Notes: generated by a model not told the origin, from the sequence alone. Shown: positions 17,622 through 27,984, counted from the first letter of the stretch. The stretch: DNA of 35,470 bases from Betaproteobacteria bacterium (GCA_016208415.1 JACQYB010000080.1:1-35470); one strand, 5' to 3'. A program made the numbers and translations.

Positions 17622-17693
17622 CCCGCTCGACCCGCTCGACCCGCTCGACCCGCTCGACCCGCTCGACCCGCTCGCCCTGCCCGACCCGCTCGA
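17622..17693. repeat. 9-bp tandem repeat (CCCGCTCGA) upstream of prfA
   Basis: Five perfect copies from 17622, a sixth with one change ending at 17675, one diverged unit, then another perfect copy at 17685-17693. The array lies in the prfA 5' leader, ~70 bp before its start. The nine-base unit gives an open frame on the minus strand (RVERVERV), but nothing suggests that it is translated. Confidence 0.8.
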
Positions 17694-18033
17694 CCCTCGC
17701 CCGCGCCGGCACCGCTCCACGACAAAGCTGCGCTTCTGCACCCAAGCGCCAAAAAGGCGCTTTGGCCTCCCGGCAGCCCCGACCTATGACTTTAGTCATA
17801 CGCCGTTGGTGCAATTGCTTCCAGGCATGGGGGCGCACACACTTGGAGGCGACGGCCTGGAAAGGATACAATTATAAGAAATTTACATTTTCCACAATGT
17901 ACATCGTCCCTCAACACCAAGAACAATGAGGGTCCCCGGCTAGAACAACCACCAACTACTGAAGCGGCTCGCCAGCTCTCCGGCCCTTGCGCTCCATGTG
18001 CGCAGGACCGTGGCGGGATGCCCAGGGGGCAGC
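17694..18033. other. Intergenic switch region between prfA and exopolysaccharide genes
   Basis: It carries the divergent promoters for prfA (leftward) and the exopolysaccharide operon (rightward). It includes an A/T-rich stretch at 17860-17905, clearly unlike its surroundings, and a 6-bp inverted repeat (CCCTCA at 17908-17913, TGAGGG at 17927-17932) downstream of the candidate rightward promoter. No gene is seen. Confidence 0.5.
17843..17872 (+). promoter_or_regulatory. Candidate sigma-70 promoter of the exopolysaccharide operon
   Basis: TTGGAG at 17843-17848, an 18-base spacer and TACAAT at 17867-17872, at the edge of the most A/T-rich stretch in this part of the window. It would give a leader of about 155 nt before the first gene at 18034. 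Confidence 0.45.
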
Positions 18034-19284
18034 ATGACATCTCTCTCCATCGCCGTAGGCTTTGTCGTCGCCTGGATCTTCACCGGGCTGCTCGTGTACT
18101 TCGAACGTGTGCATCTCCATGTCTCCTCGGATCATACGGATAGCGGCCCGCAGAAATTCCACGCGCGTCCCACGCCGCGCATCGGGGGCGTCGCCCTGCT
18201 GGGCGGCGGCCTGGCCGGAGCAGGACTTGCCGCGTGGTTCGGCGGCATCGATGGTGACTGGCTGGTGTTGTTCGCCGTTGCGCTGCTGCCCGTCTGGGGC
18301 GCCGGCATGCTCGAGGACGTGACCAAGCGGGTCGGGCCGAGGGTGCGGCTGCTGTCGACCTTCGTCGCCGCCGGTCTTGGCATCTGGCTGTTGGACGCCC
18401 GTCTTGAGCGCCTCGATCTGCCCTGGGTGGATGATTGGCTGGCGGCGATACCATTGCTGTCCGTGGCACTCACACTCGTCGCGGCAGGCGGCATTTCCCA
18501 TGCCATCAATATCATCGACGGTTTCAACGGCCTGGCCGGTGCGGTCGTCATCTTCGTCCTGTGCGCCCTGGGATGGGTCTGCCACCAGGTGGGCGACGGC
18601 GCGCTCATGCTCGTCTGCCTGAGCTTCGCGGCGGCGACGCTCGGCTTCCTGCTGTGGAACTACCCTCGCGGTGCCATTTTCGCCGGGGACGGCGGCGCCT
18701 ATCTCTGGGGCTTCGTCATCGCCGAGGTCTCCGTGCTGCTGGTGCGCCGCCATCCCGAAGTGTCGGCCTGGTTTCCGATGTTGCTGGTGGCCTACCCGGT
18801 GTGGGAGACGCTGTTTTCGGTGTGGCGGCGCAGGTTCTTCCGCAAGCATGCCGCCCTGCAGCCGGACTCCCTGCACCTCCACCAACTGATCTTCCGCCGC
18901 GTGGTCGGCTGGACCGCCTGGCCGCAGGACCAACGGCACCTGCTGCGGCGCAATTCGCTGACCTCGCCCTATCTCTGGGCGTTTCAGCTCGCCTGGGTGG
19001 CCCCGGCCGTTGCATTCTGGAGGAGTACCGGTATTCTGGTATTCTTTGCCATGCTGTTCATCGTCACTTACAACTGGCTTTACGCGCGCATCGTGCGCTT
19101 CCGCACGCCGGGTTGGTTGGCGCGGAGTCAAGTCCGGGCGAGAAGCGAGGCGCGGCGCAGACAGTTGGCTCTCGGCGGCAGTCTCGCGGATCGCCGGGCT
19201 GCCACCAGAAACTCGATCATGCAGACAGGCGGGGTGCCGCTGCCCGAGCCGCAGGACCGGCTGGCGCGACGCGCCGGCCGCTGA
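18034..19284 (+). CDS. WecA/MraY-family polyprenyl-phosphate sugar-1-phosphate transferase
   Basis: A 416-residue multi-pass membrane protein (about ten hydrophobic segments) that would load the first sugar-1-phosphate onto undecaprenyl phosphate to begin a polysaccharide unit. Family motifs: GGVALLGG near 51-58; MLED at 92-95 in place of the usual DD; NIIDGFNGLAG at 159-169; GDGGAYLWGF at 218-227; and HLHQ at 281-284. The first acid of the metal-binding DD pair is E rather than D, which may or may not matter. The ATG at 18034 has GGGGG four bases upstream; a GTG at 17998 is in frame. The basic C-terminal tail is cytoplasmic. First gene of the operon. Confidence 0.87.
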   Translation: MTSLSIAVGFVVAWIFTGLLVYFERVHLHVSSDHTDSGPQKFHARPTPRIGGVALLGGGLAGAGLAAWFGGIDGDWLVLFAVALLPVWGAGMLEDVTKRVGPRVRLLSTFVAAGLGIWLLDARLERLDLPWVDDWLAAIPLLSVALTLVAAGGISHAINIIDGFNGLAGAVVIFVLCALGWVCHQVGDGALMLVCLSFAAATLGFLLWNYPRGAIFAGDGGAYLWGFVIAEVSVLLVRRHPEVSAWFPMLLVAYPVWETLFSVWRRRFFRKHAALQPDSLHLHQLIFRRVVGWTAWPQDQRHLLRRNSLTSPYLWAFQLAWVAPAVAFWRSTGILVFFAMLFIVTYNWLYARIVRFRTPGWLARSQVRARSEARRRQLALGGSLADRRAATRNSIMQTGGVPLPEPQDRLARRAGR

Positions 19285-19345
19285 ACAAAACAACAACCCC
19301 CACGCGGCCGGACCATCATCCTGTCGCGGGGATACGGCGTTTGGG

Positions 19346-21769
19346 ATGAGCTGGATCGTTCTGCCAATGGCCATGACTCGCCTTCTCCCTGGCCGCAACG
19401 GGCCACTCCCGGGGCGGCGCACTTCCTTCCGTGACAGGATTCCCCGTCTGTTGTGCGCCCTTGCCCTGGCGCTCCCGCTGTGGAGCTGGGCACAGACTGC
19501 ACCATCCGGGGCGGACGCCAGCCGCGGATTCACCGGTGTCCAGGGATCGGCCGCATCGACCTCCGCTTCCGACAAGTCCCTGACGAAACTGCCGGCCGAC
19601 GCCCGTCAGGCCCTGGAGGCCCTGCGCGCCCGCCCGTCCACGGCCGTGGGCGACAGCGACGACGACCAGCGTCGCTACCGCGAAGGCTTCCGGCCCGATC
19701 GCGGCGAGACTGCCGTACCCGCGCCCCCCGCTCCGCCCACCGAGTTCGAACTCCTGGTCGAACAGTCCGTCGGCACGAAGGTCCCCATCTTCGGCCAGAA
19801 CCTGTTCCAGGGCACGCCCAGCACCTTCGCGCCGCTGGACCGCGTGCCCGTCACCGCGGACTACGTCATCGGCCCCGGCGACGAGATCCTGCTGCGGGTG
19901 TGGGGCCAGGTGGACATGGACCTGAAGCTGGCGGTCGATCGCAACGGCACCATCTTCGTGCCGGAGGTGGGCAATGTCAGCGTCGCTGGTGTTACCTACC
20001 AGAACCTGGGCGAGCACATGAAGAAGGCCCTCGGGAGGGTCTTCCGCAACTTCGAGCTCAACGCCTCCCTGGGCCAGTTGCGCTCGATCCAGGTGTTTCT
20101 CGTGGGCGCGGCCAAGCGGCCCGGTGCCTACACCGTCAGTTCGCTCAGCACCCTCGTCAATGCGCTGTTCGTCTCCGGCGGGCCGTCCTCGCGGGGTTCG
20201 ATGCGCCAGATCCAGGTCAAGCGCGGCAGTAAGGTGGTGACCAGCTTCGACCTTTACCAACTGATCGTGCACGGCGACAAGACCAGGGATGTCCAGCTCC
20301 TCCCCGGCGACGTCATCTACATCCCGTCGGCAGGCCCTCAGGTGGCCATCCACGGCAGCGTCAATGTACCCGCCATCTACGAGTTCAAGACCGGCGAGAC
20401 CTTCGCCAGGCTTCTGGAATGGGCGGGCGGGCTAACCACCACTGCCGCGTCACAAAAGATCGTGTTCGAGCGCATCGCCGAGCGCAAGGCACGCCGGGTC
20501 GAGGCCTTCGAGGTCGATGCCGCGCGCCGGGTGGCGTTGCAGGATGGCGATCTGATCAACGTCCAGGGCCTCACCAACCGTTTCACCAACGCCGTCACCC
20601 TGCGCGGCCACGTGGCCCAGCCCATGCGGTTTCCGTGGCGCGAAGGCTTGCGCGTGTCGGACCTCATTCCCGACAAGGAAGCGCTTATCGTCGGGGACTA
20701 CTGGCTGAAGAAGAACCGCCTCCGCTCCGAATTCCGCTCCGACCCCGCCGCCCAGTTCGCGCCCACCGACGCCGTCACCGGCCAAAAGAAGATCGTGGAC
20801 GAGATCCGCGCCGGCGATGCCGAGGTCAACTGGGACTACGCGGTGGTGGAACGCCTCCACCCCGACCTGACCACCATGCTGCTGCCCTTCAACCTGGGAC
20901 GTGTGGTGCTGGAACGCGACCCCCGGCAAGACCTGCTGCTGCAGCCGGGCGACACCGTCACCATCTTTTCCAAGAAGGACATCCAGGCCCCGATCGCGCG
21001 CCAGACCAAGTTCGTGCGCCTCGAGGGCGAGTTCGCCAACGCCGGCGTCTATCGCGTCGAAGAAGGCGAAACCCTGCGGCAACTCGTCGCCCGCGTGGGC
21101 GGCCTGACGCCCAACGCCTACGTCTACGGCGCCCAACTGTCGAGGGAGTCGACCCGCATCATCCAGCAGCAGAAGATCGACGAGATGGTCTCCCGCCTGG
21201 AGTTGGAACTGGAGCGCGGCTCCCGCGAGCGCGCCGGGCGCGTGGTTTCGGCCGAAGACGCCGCCATCGCCAAGACCGAACTGGAGAGCCTGCGCAACTT
21301 CCTCGCCAAGATGCGGCGCGTCAAGGCCGGCGGCCGAATCGTGCTGGACATCGCGGCGGACGACGCCGGCGTGAAGGCCTTCCCCGATCTCGCGCTGGAG
21401 GACGGCGACCGCGTCTTCGTGCCCAATCCCTCGGGCTCCATCAACGTGCTGGGCGCGGTGTTCAACGAAAACGCCTTCATCTACCGGCCCGAGCGGCGCA
21501 TGTCCGACTACCTGGCCATGGCCGGCGGACCGCTGCGCAGCGCCGATGAAGGGAGCATCTATCTGGTGCGCGCCAACGGCACGGTGGCCAGTCGGCGCCA
21601 GAGCGCGTGGGTCGGCGGCATCGACGGCGAGCGCCTCGCGCCCGGCGACACCGTCGTCGTGCCGGAAGATTTCTCGCCCAAGATTTCCTGGGTCAAGGAC
21701 CTGAAGGACTGGAGCCAGATCATGTACCAGTTCGCCCTGGCCGCGGCGGGGCTGAAGTCCATCCGCTGA
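19346..21769 (+). CDS. SLBB/Wza-type polysaccharide export protein
   Basis: An ~807-residue periplasmic or outer-membrane export protein. The start is unclear: ATGs at 19346, 19367 and 19373 are all in frame with weak Shine-Dalgarno sites. Each leaves a basic stretch, then a hydrophobic signal sequence (LLCALALALPLWSWAQ) without a lipobox cysteine. The Poly_export domain begins at ~172 (DYVIGPGDEILLRVWGQ), followed by several SLBB domains, for example QVFLVGAAKRPGAY, VAIHGSVNVPAIY, VRLEGEFANAGVY and INVLGAVFNENAF. A predicted helical stretch lies at ~590-660 (QQKIDEMVSRLELELERG). It is longer than E. coli Wza (~380 aa), like the multi-SLBB proteins of other synthase- or Wzy-type loci. Its stop overlaps the next start (TGATG). 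Confidence 0.9.
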   Translation: MSWIVLPMAMTRLLPGRNGPLPGRRTSFRDRIPRLLCALALALPLWSWAQTAPSGADASRGFTGVQGSAASTSASDKSLTKLPADARQALEALRARPSTAVGDSDDDQRRYREGFRPDRGETAVPAPPAPPTEFELLVEQSVGTKVPIFGQNLFQGTPSTFAPLDRVPVTADYVIGPGDEILLRVWGQVDMDLKLAVDRNGTIFVPEVGNVSVAGVTYQNLGEHMKKALGRVFRNFELNASLGQLRSIQVFLVGAAKRPGAYTVSSLSTLVNALFVSGGPSSRGSMRQIQVKRGSKVVTSFDLYQLIVHGDKTRDVQLLPGDVIYIPSAGPQVAIHGSVNVPAIYEFKTGETFARLLEWAGGLTTTAASQKIVFERIAERKARRVEAFEVDAARRVALQDGDLINVQGLTNRFTNAVTLRGHVAQPMRFPWREGLRVSDLIPDKEALIVGDYWLKKNRLRSEFRSDPAAQFAPTDAVTGQKKIVDEIRAGDAEVNWDYAVVERLHPDLTTMLLPFNLGRVVLERDPRQDLLLQPGDTVTIFSKKDIQAPIARQTKFVRLEGEFANAGVYRVEEGETLRQLVARVGGLTPNAYVYGAQLSRESTRIIQQQKIDEMVSRLELELERGSRERAGRVVSAEDAAIAKTELESLRNFLAKMRRVKAGGRIVLDIAADDAGVKAFPDLALEDGDRVFVPNPSGSINVLGAVFNENAFIYRPERRMSDYLAMAGGPLRSADEGSIYLVRANGTVASRRQSAWVGGIDGERLAPGDTVVVPEDFSPKISWVKDLKDWSQIMYQFALAAAGLKSIR

Positions 21770-22473
21770 TGGCGCGGAGGGTGCACCGGTGGCAGGCCCG
21801 GATGATCGTTGCGCTGGGCGTGGTCTGGTCAGCAGGTTGTTGGGCGGCTGGCTGCAAGGTGCTGGACCCGGACCTCGCCCAGGGCTACGAGGGCGGCTGC
21901 CGCGACGGGTTCGCCGAAGGCCAGGGCCGGGCATGGGGCAGCGCGGTCTATGACGGCGGATTCCGCCGCGGCCTGAAGCATGGGCGCGGAACCAAGGCCT
22001 GGCCCAACGGAGACGCCTACCAGGGCGAATTCCGCGCCGACCGGCGCGAAGGCCGCGGGCGCTACGTATGGGGCACGCGAACCCCCTGGGCCGGGGATTC
22101 GTTCGAAGGCGGGTACCGCGCCGACATGCGTCATGGCCACGGTGTATACGAATGGGCCAGCGGCGACAGATACGAGGGCGAATGGACGGATGACGTGCGC
22201 CAGGGACCATCGCTGCTGGAACAGCGACAGGCGGACGCCCGGGAGGCTGCCGTGGCCTCGCTGCGGAAACACCAGGGCGAAACCCTGTGCAGGTACATGA
22301 CTGTAGGAATCACCGGCCGGGCAGCAATTCGCGCACGGTTGGACGGTGTGGCCGAAGACCGGTCACTGCAACTGACGATCGAGAATACGGACCCGGCGCT
22401 GTCCGAGGTGCCAGGCGCGGAGCCCGGAAAGGTCCTGGTGGATGATCCCCTCAACTGGGGGTGGTGTTTGTAG
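21769..22473 (+). CDS. Secreted MORN-repeat protein
   Basis: A 234-residue protein whose ATG overlaps the TGA of the export gene by one base, implying translational coupling. A basic start and hydrophobic segment (MIVALGVVWSAGCWAAGC) indicate a signal sequence; the cysteine in SAGC makes a lipoprotein possible, though the lipobox is weak. Residues ~40-145 hold about five MORN repeats (YEGGCRDGFAEGQG, YDGGFRRGLKHGRG, YQGEFRADRREGRG, FEGGYRADMRHGHG, YEGEWTDDVRQG). The C-terminal ~75 residues match no domain I recognise. MORN repeats are usually scaffolding or membrane-associated elements; a periplasmic copy in a polysaccharide operon may help assemble the export machinery. That role is inference. 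Confidence 0.82.
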   Translation: MARRVHRWQARMIVALGVVWSAGCWAAGCKVLDPDLAQGYEGGCRDGFAEGQGRAWGSAVYDGGFRRGLKHGRGTKAWPNGDAYQGEFRADRREGRGRYVWGTRTPWAGDSFEGGYRADMRHGHGVYEWASGDRYEGEWTDDVRQGPSLLEQRQADAREAAVASLRKHQGETLCRYMTVGITGRAAIRARLDGVAEDRSLQLTIENTDPALSEVPGAEPGKVLVDDPLNWGWCL

Positions 22474-22498
22474 CGCGGCGTGCTCTTGGGATGCAGGC

Positions 22499-22517
22499 GG
22501 CCCTCGAATCGAGGGCC
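22499..22517. promoter_or_regulatory. 19-bp palindrome (operator- or hairpin-like)
   Basis: GGCCCTCGA, one base, TCGAGGGCC: 9-base arms about a single centre, or a 7-bp stem with a 5-base loop in RNA. It lies between the MORN gene and the small YjbE-like gene, ~36 bases before the latter's start. It may be an operator, an RNA processing site or a 5' stability hairpin. Confidence 0.5.
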
Positions 22518-22552
22518 AATCCGCTGGATGACGAGTTGAAAGGGGTAGTGAA

Positions 22553-22885
22553 ATGTTGAAGATTCCCGCACTTCTGGTGGCCCTGATGGCCATGGTCTGG
22601 GCGCCAGTGCATGCCGCAGACGAAAACGGGGCTGTGGCCCGCACGGGAGCGCAAGCGGGCGGCACGAGCGCCGGGGCCGCCGCGGCCGGGGGGGCACGGG
22701 CGGCCGGCGCGGTGGGAAGGAGCGCCACCGGACAGGCAGCGATAGCCACCGCTGCGGGCGCGAGCACCGCGGCCAGGATCGGCAAGGGGGTGGCTGCGGC
22801 CACGGCCGCCCTGGGCAAGGGAGGCAACACCACCACCGCCCACCACGCCACGACTTCCCACCACGGGACCGTTTCCCACCACTAG
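22553..22885 (+). CDS. Small secreted Ala/Gly-rich protein with His/Thr-rich tail, YjbE/GfcA-like
   Basis: A 110-residue protein with a good Shine-Dalgarno (AAAGGGG) before its ATG. Signal peptide MLKIPALLVALMAMVWAPVHA, then a low-complexity mature part rich in Ala, Gly and Thr. It ends in a His/Thr/Ser tail (TTTAHHATTSHH, then GTVSHH). Sequence similarity is not expected to be informative. In E. coli, yjbE and gfcA are likewise small secreted low-complexity proteins at the head of the yjbEFGH and gfcABCDE polysaccharide loci, and the next gene here encodes a YjbH-type protein. The paired histidines could bind metal ions. Function unknown. Confidence 0.75.
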   Translation: MLKIPALLVALMAMVWAPVHAADENGAVARTGAQAGGTSAGAAAAGGARAAGAVGRSATGQAAIATAAGASTAARIGKGVAAATAALGKGGNTTTAHHATTSHHGTVSHH

Positions 22886-22962
22886 CCGAAGCGGCGACCG
22901 TCCGGGGAAACGCCGGGGCAAGCTCCATGGGTTCTTCCCCGGCTCCGGTGCGGCCTCGGCGC

Positions 22963-22996
22963 CAGGTTCGCCAGGGGATGCCCCTTGGCGAACTGA
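22963..22996 (+). promoter_or_regulatory. Strong hairpin ahead of the yjbH-PAP2 gene
   Basis: GTTCGCCAGGGG (22966-22977), a three-base loop, and CCCCTTGGCGAAC (22981-22993) with a single bulged base; CAG/CTG can extend the base. It lies between the small secreted protein gene and the YjbH-PAP2 gene. There is no U-run, so it may set mRNA stability or expression ratio rather than end transcription. Confidence 0.55.
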
Positions 22997-23041
22997 AGCC
23001 CTTCCACGAACAACAAGCGACAGCCACGCCGAACGCCCGCC

Positions 23042-25858
23042 GTGCATGCAGCCAAAGCCGCAAGACCCCTGCTGGCCTGCGTTGTCGTCATCATGCTCTC
23101 GCCGTGGCGGGACGTGGCCGCGGAGCCCAACCTCACCGGCCAGACGGGCCTGATCAACATGCCTGATGGACGGGTGGAAAGCGACGGCACCTGGCGCCTC
23201 GGATATTCGTTCCAGCGGCCCTACTCGTCGGTTTGGACCAACGTCACGCTCATCCCGCGGGTGGAGGCCACGGCCCGCTTCACGCGCATCATGTACATCC
23301 CCGGTTTCGAGGGCAACCAGGCCTACGGGGACTACAAGGACAAGGTGTTCCAGGGCAAGTTCATGGCGCTGGAGGAATCGGACGCGCTGCCCGCCGTGTC
23401 CATCGGCTTCGACGACTACTTCGGCACCGGCCTGTTCAGCAGCCGCTTCGTGGCCATGAGCAAGCGCCTGGGGCCGCTGGATCTCAGCCTCGGCTACGGC
23501 CGCGGGCGCATCGACGGCGCATTCGGCGGCTTACGGGCGAAGACAGGCGTTCCCGGCCTTTCCGTTGTGGCCGAGTACGACGCCATCAACTACGCCCAGG
23601 ATCTTCTTGCTGCCCAAACCCATGTCGCTCAGCGCAAAAAAGGCCCGGCCTACGGCCTCGAATACCGCTGGGGCTGGCTGGGCACCCAAGTTTCGTACCG
23701 CGACGGCGAAGCCGGCATCAACGCCTACGTCTCGGTCCCGCTCAACGACAAGGAGTTCGTGCCCAAGTTCGAGGAACCGGCGCCCTACACGGAGATCACC
23801 CGGCGCCCCTCCCTCGCCCAGTGGCATGCCGACCCCGCCCACGCCCGCCGCCTGGCCGACGCCCTCTACGGCGACGATTTCCGCAACGTACGCCTGCGGC
23901 TGAACGGCCGCGTCCTCGAAGCCGAGCTCACCAACGCCCGCATCGCCCTGGCCAGCCGCGCCGTCGGCCGGGCGGCGCGCATCCTGCTGCTGCTCTCCCC
24001 CCACGAGACCCGGGAACTGCGCATCACCTGGACCCAGGCCGAACTGCCCGTCGCCACCTACGGCTTCTTCGACCTGGAACGCCTGCGCCGCTATTTCAAC
24101 GGCCAGATCGGCCGGCGCGAACTGGCCGGCCATGTCACCGTCGACTACGCCGACCCGCGCCGCCCCCGGCCCGACGAAGGCGAGCTGTGGGCCAGCTTCG
24201 ACGACGCCCGCTCCGCCATCATCGCCCTGGACAACCACGAGGGCGACCTGGTCGCCCTGCGGCGCAACGACGCCACCACGCTCGACAACATCCACATCGC
24301 GCCCAAGCTCGGCACCTACCTCAACGACCCCGGCGGCCCCTTCCGCTACGAGGTGTTCCTCAACGCCAGCTACGAAAAACGGATCGGCCGCAACACCTTC
24401 CTCAACCTGGAAGCCGACCTGACCCTGGCGGAGAACATCAGCGGCATCACCCAGCAGTCCAACAGCGAGTTGCCCCACGTGCGCTCCGACGTCGCCGAAT
24501 ACAAGAAGGGCGGCAAGCTCAAGCTCAACCGCGCCATGGTGACGCGCTACTTCCACCCGCAGCAGCGCGTCTATGCCCGCGCCTCGGCAGGGATCTACGA
24601 GGAAATGTTCGCCGGCGCCGGCGGGCAGATGCTCTACCTGCCCCGGCGCAAACCCTGGGCCGTGGATCTGGCCGTGGACTGGGTACGCCAGCGCGACACG
24701 CGCGGCCGCTTCGGCTTCCGCGACTACTCCACCGTCACCGCCATCGCCGGCGTCCACTACCGCCTGCCCATCCCCGGACTCACCGGCACCGTGCGCGCCG
24801 GACGCTTCCTGGCCAGGGACTGGGGCGCCCAGTTCGAGATCAAGCGCCGCTTCAAGTCCGGCATCGAAATGGGTGCCTGGTACACCCTCACCAACGGCAA
24901 CGACGTCGTCTCCCCCGGGGCGCCCGGCAGCCCGTACCACGACAAGGGCGTGTTCCTCTCCATCCCGCTCAACGTCATGCTGCCCTACGACACCCGGGCC
25001 ACCAGCAGTTTCGCCCTCTCCCCCTGGAGCCGGGACGTAGGCCAGATGCTCGCCGCGCCCGACCTCTACGAACTGCTGGAGAAACCCTTCCTCAACGCCC
25101 AGGACCGCGACGGCCTGCGCTACTTCGGCGACAGCGACGACGACTACTCCACGCGCGCGAACACCACCGCGCTCGATCGCCTCAAGTGGGAGCATTTCCG
25201 CCACGACCTGGCCACCGCCTCCGACACCCTGATCTCGGAGGACGCCGTGAAGGCCGTCGGCAAGGGCCTGGGCGTGGTGCTCCTGAGCAACTTGCTGGAT
25301 CGCCCTGCCGACAAGATCGCCAACACCTATCGCCTGAATCCCGTATTCCGCGCCGGCGACGCGTACGGCAAGTGGTCGCCGCTGATCGCCATGGGCGTCT
25401 CCGGCCTGCTGGCCCTGGACCAGACCGACGAACGGCTCAACACCACCGCCTTCTCCTCCGTCAAGGCCGGCGCCCTGGCCCTGCTCGCCACGGAGGGCGG
25501 CAAGTGGCTGGTGGGCCGCTCGCGCCCCGCGGCGGGCCGGGGCGGATCGGATTTCCACTGGTTCGGCGCCGCGAGCGGCGACAGTTCCTTCCCCTCCAAC
25601 CACGTCTCCGTGATGTGGGCCGCCGTCACCCCCTACGCGCTGGAATACGAAATGCCCTGGCTCTACGGCGTGGCCGCCCTCACCAATCTGGGCCGCATGG
25701 CCGGACGGCAGCACTGGTTCTCGGACACCGTCGCCGGCGCGCTGGTGGGCTACGCCGCGGGCAACCTGATGTGGGAATCCCAGCGGCGCGCAGAACGCAA
25801 GGGACCGAACTGGATGATCGCACCCAACGGTGTGGCGGCAGCATGGCAGTTCGACTAG
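23042..25858 (+). CDS. YjbH-type outer-membrane polysaccharide protein fused to a PAP2 phosphatase
   Basis: A 938-residue protein. The GTG at 23042 gives a good signal peptide (PLLACVVVIML, cleavage near VAA-EPN). Residues ~30-690 follow the YjbH/GfcD plan: NLTGQTGLINMPDGRVESDGTWRLGY at the start, then many amphipathic beta strands (YEVFLNASYEKRIG, LNLEADLTLAENISG, FEIKRRFKSGIEMGAWYT), consistent with a large outer-membrane barrel. Residues ~750-938 form a PAP2 acid phosphatase: K821-xxxx-R826-P, the PSNH variant of PSGH at 851-854, and R885-x5-H891-x3-D895. PAP2 enzymes dephosphorylate lipid pyrophosphates or phosphosugars. Here the domain would be periplasmic. Possible jobs are carrier-lipid recycling or trimming of phosphate from polymer; both are inference. 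Confidence 0.88.
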   Translation: MHAAKAARPLLACVVVIMLSPWRDVAAEPNLTGQTGLINMPDGRVESDGTWRLGYSFQRPYSSVWTNVTLIPRVEATARFTRIMYIPGFEGNQAYGDYKDKVFQGKFMALEESDALPAVSIGFDDYFGTGLFSSRFVAMSKRLGPLDLSLGYGRGRIDGAFGGLRAKTGVPGLSVVAEYDAINYAQDLLAAQTHVAQRKKGPAYGLEYRWGWLGTQVSYRDGEAGINAYVSVPLNDKEFVPKFEEPAPYTEITRRPSLAQWHADPAHARRLADALYGDDFRNVRLRLNGRVLEAELTNARIALASRAVGRAARILLLLSPHETRELRITWTQAELPVATYGFFDLERLRRYFNGQIGRRELAGHVTVDYADPRRPRPDEGELWASFDDARSAIIALDNHEGDLVALRRNDATTLDNIHIAPKLGTYLNDPGGPFRYEVFLNASYEKRIGRNTFLNLEADLTLAENISGITQQSNSELPHVRSDVAEYKKGGKLKLNRAMVTRYFHPQQRVYARASAGIYEEMFAGAGGQMLYLPRRKPWAVDLAVDWVRQRDTRGRFGFRDYSTVTAIAGVHYRLPIPGLTGTVRAGRFLARDWGAQFEIKRRFKSGIEMGAWYTLTNGNDVVSPGAPGSPYHDKGVFLSIPLNVMLPYDTRATSSFALSPWSRDVGQMLAAPDLYELLEKPFLNAQDRDGLRYFGDSDDDYSTRANTTALDRLKWEHFRHDLATASDTLISEDAVKAVGKGLGVVLLSNLLDRPADKIANTYRLNPVFRAGDAYGKWSPLIAMGVSGLLALDQTDERLNTTAFSSVKAGALALLATEGGKWLVGRSRPAAGRGGSDFHWFGAASGDSSFPSNHVSVMWAAVTPYALEYEMPWLYGVAALTNLGRMAGRQHWFSDTVAGALVGYAAGNLMWESQRRAERKGPNWMIAPNGVAAAWQFD

Positions 25859-26152
25859 AAAGCCCCAGGCAAGATAGGCAACGTCGCCCTGCCTGGACTT
25901 GGCGCGCACTTGCTTCTGGGGTAATCCTTGAAGTCTATTGGCGCTATGCGCATGCTTATTGTAAAATTTCGTCGAGATGTGCGCGCCGCATACCGGGCGC
26001 GCCGTCCGAAGCGCACTGCCCGGCAAGAACAAACGCAGCAACCCAACTTCGCGGCAGCACGATCGCCTGGTCCTCAGGCGGAATCCCGGTACTGAAGGAT
26101 CCGCACGCCGTACCTGTCGCGCGTGGGCTGTCACCGCTGCGCCCCTGAAGAC
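25859..26152. other. Intergenic region before the RfaH-like gene
   Basis: About 290 bp. The part around 25925-25975 is distinctly A/T-richer (TATTGTAAAATTT) and may hold a promoter for the elongation factor gene. No ops-like motif or convincing short gene is seen. Confidence 0.4.
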
Positions 26153-27702
<1,550 letters not shown>

Positions 27703-27728
<26 letters not shown>

Positions 27729-27984
27729 ATTCCTTCACCTCTCGTCGGTTGGCTTTGCGAGCGGAAATGATTCGAACGGTCGAACCGCGAACCGTGTAGG
27801 CAGCGAAGAAGACCCGCCCTTCAATCGCCCCAAGCAATTGATACCGGTCCTCACCGTAATCCCATCGGTGGTCCTGACGGATAACGCGACTCCCATCGGC
27901 AAAGGCCTGCAGCGCATATGCAAAGTCGAACCCGCGTGCCCCAAGGCAGTCATCGCTCTTCGCTTCGTCCCGTTCGAACTCCAT
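27703..27984 (-). CDS. BrnT-family (DUF497) toxin
   Basis: A 93-residue RelE-fold ribonuclease toxin. Family marks: MEFERDEAKSDDCLGARGFDFAYALQAF, the central DYGEDRYQLLGAIEGRVFFAAYTVRG and the end VRIISARKANRREVKEY, with the catalytic/basic IISARKA-RRE stretch intact. The ATG at 27984 is chosen; a TTG at 28002 is in frame. The usual BrnT N-terminus W-D-x-x-K-x-x-x-N-x-x-K-H-G-V is degenerate here (the AKSDDCLGARGFDF part), so activity may be altered. It overlaps its XRE antitoxin gene. Confidence 0.85.

Noticed and set aside
17548-17871. Small minus-strand protein (RVERVERV repeats) upstream of prfA
   Set aside because: The frame is open only because the 9-bp tandem repeat has no stop; no start signal or homology.
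17956-19575. Minus-strand frame of 539 aa opposite the phosphosugar transferase
   Set aside because: No recognisable domain; the plus-strand protein has the conserved membrane segments and motifs.
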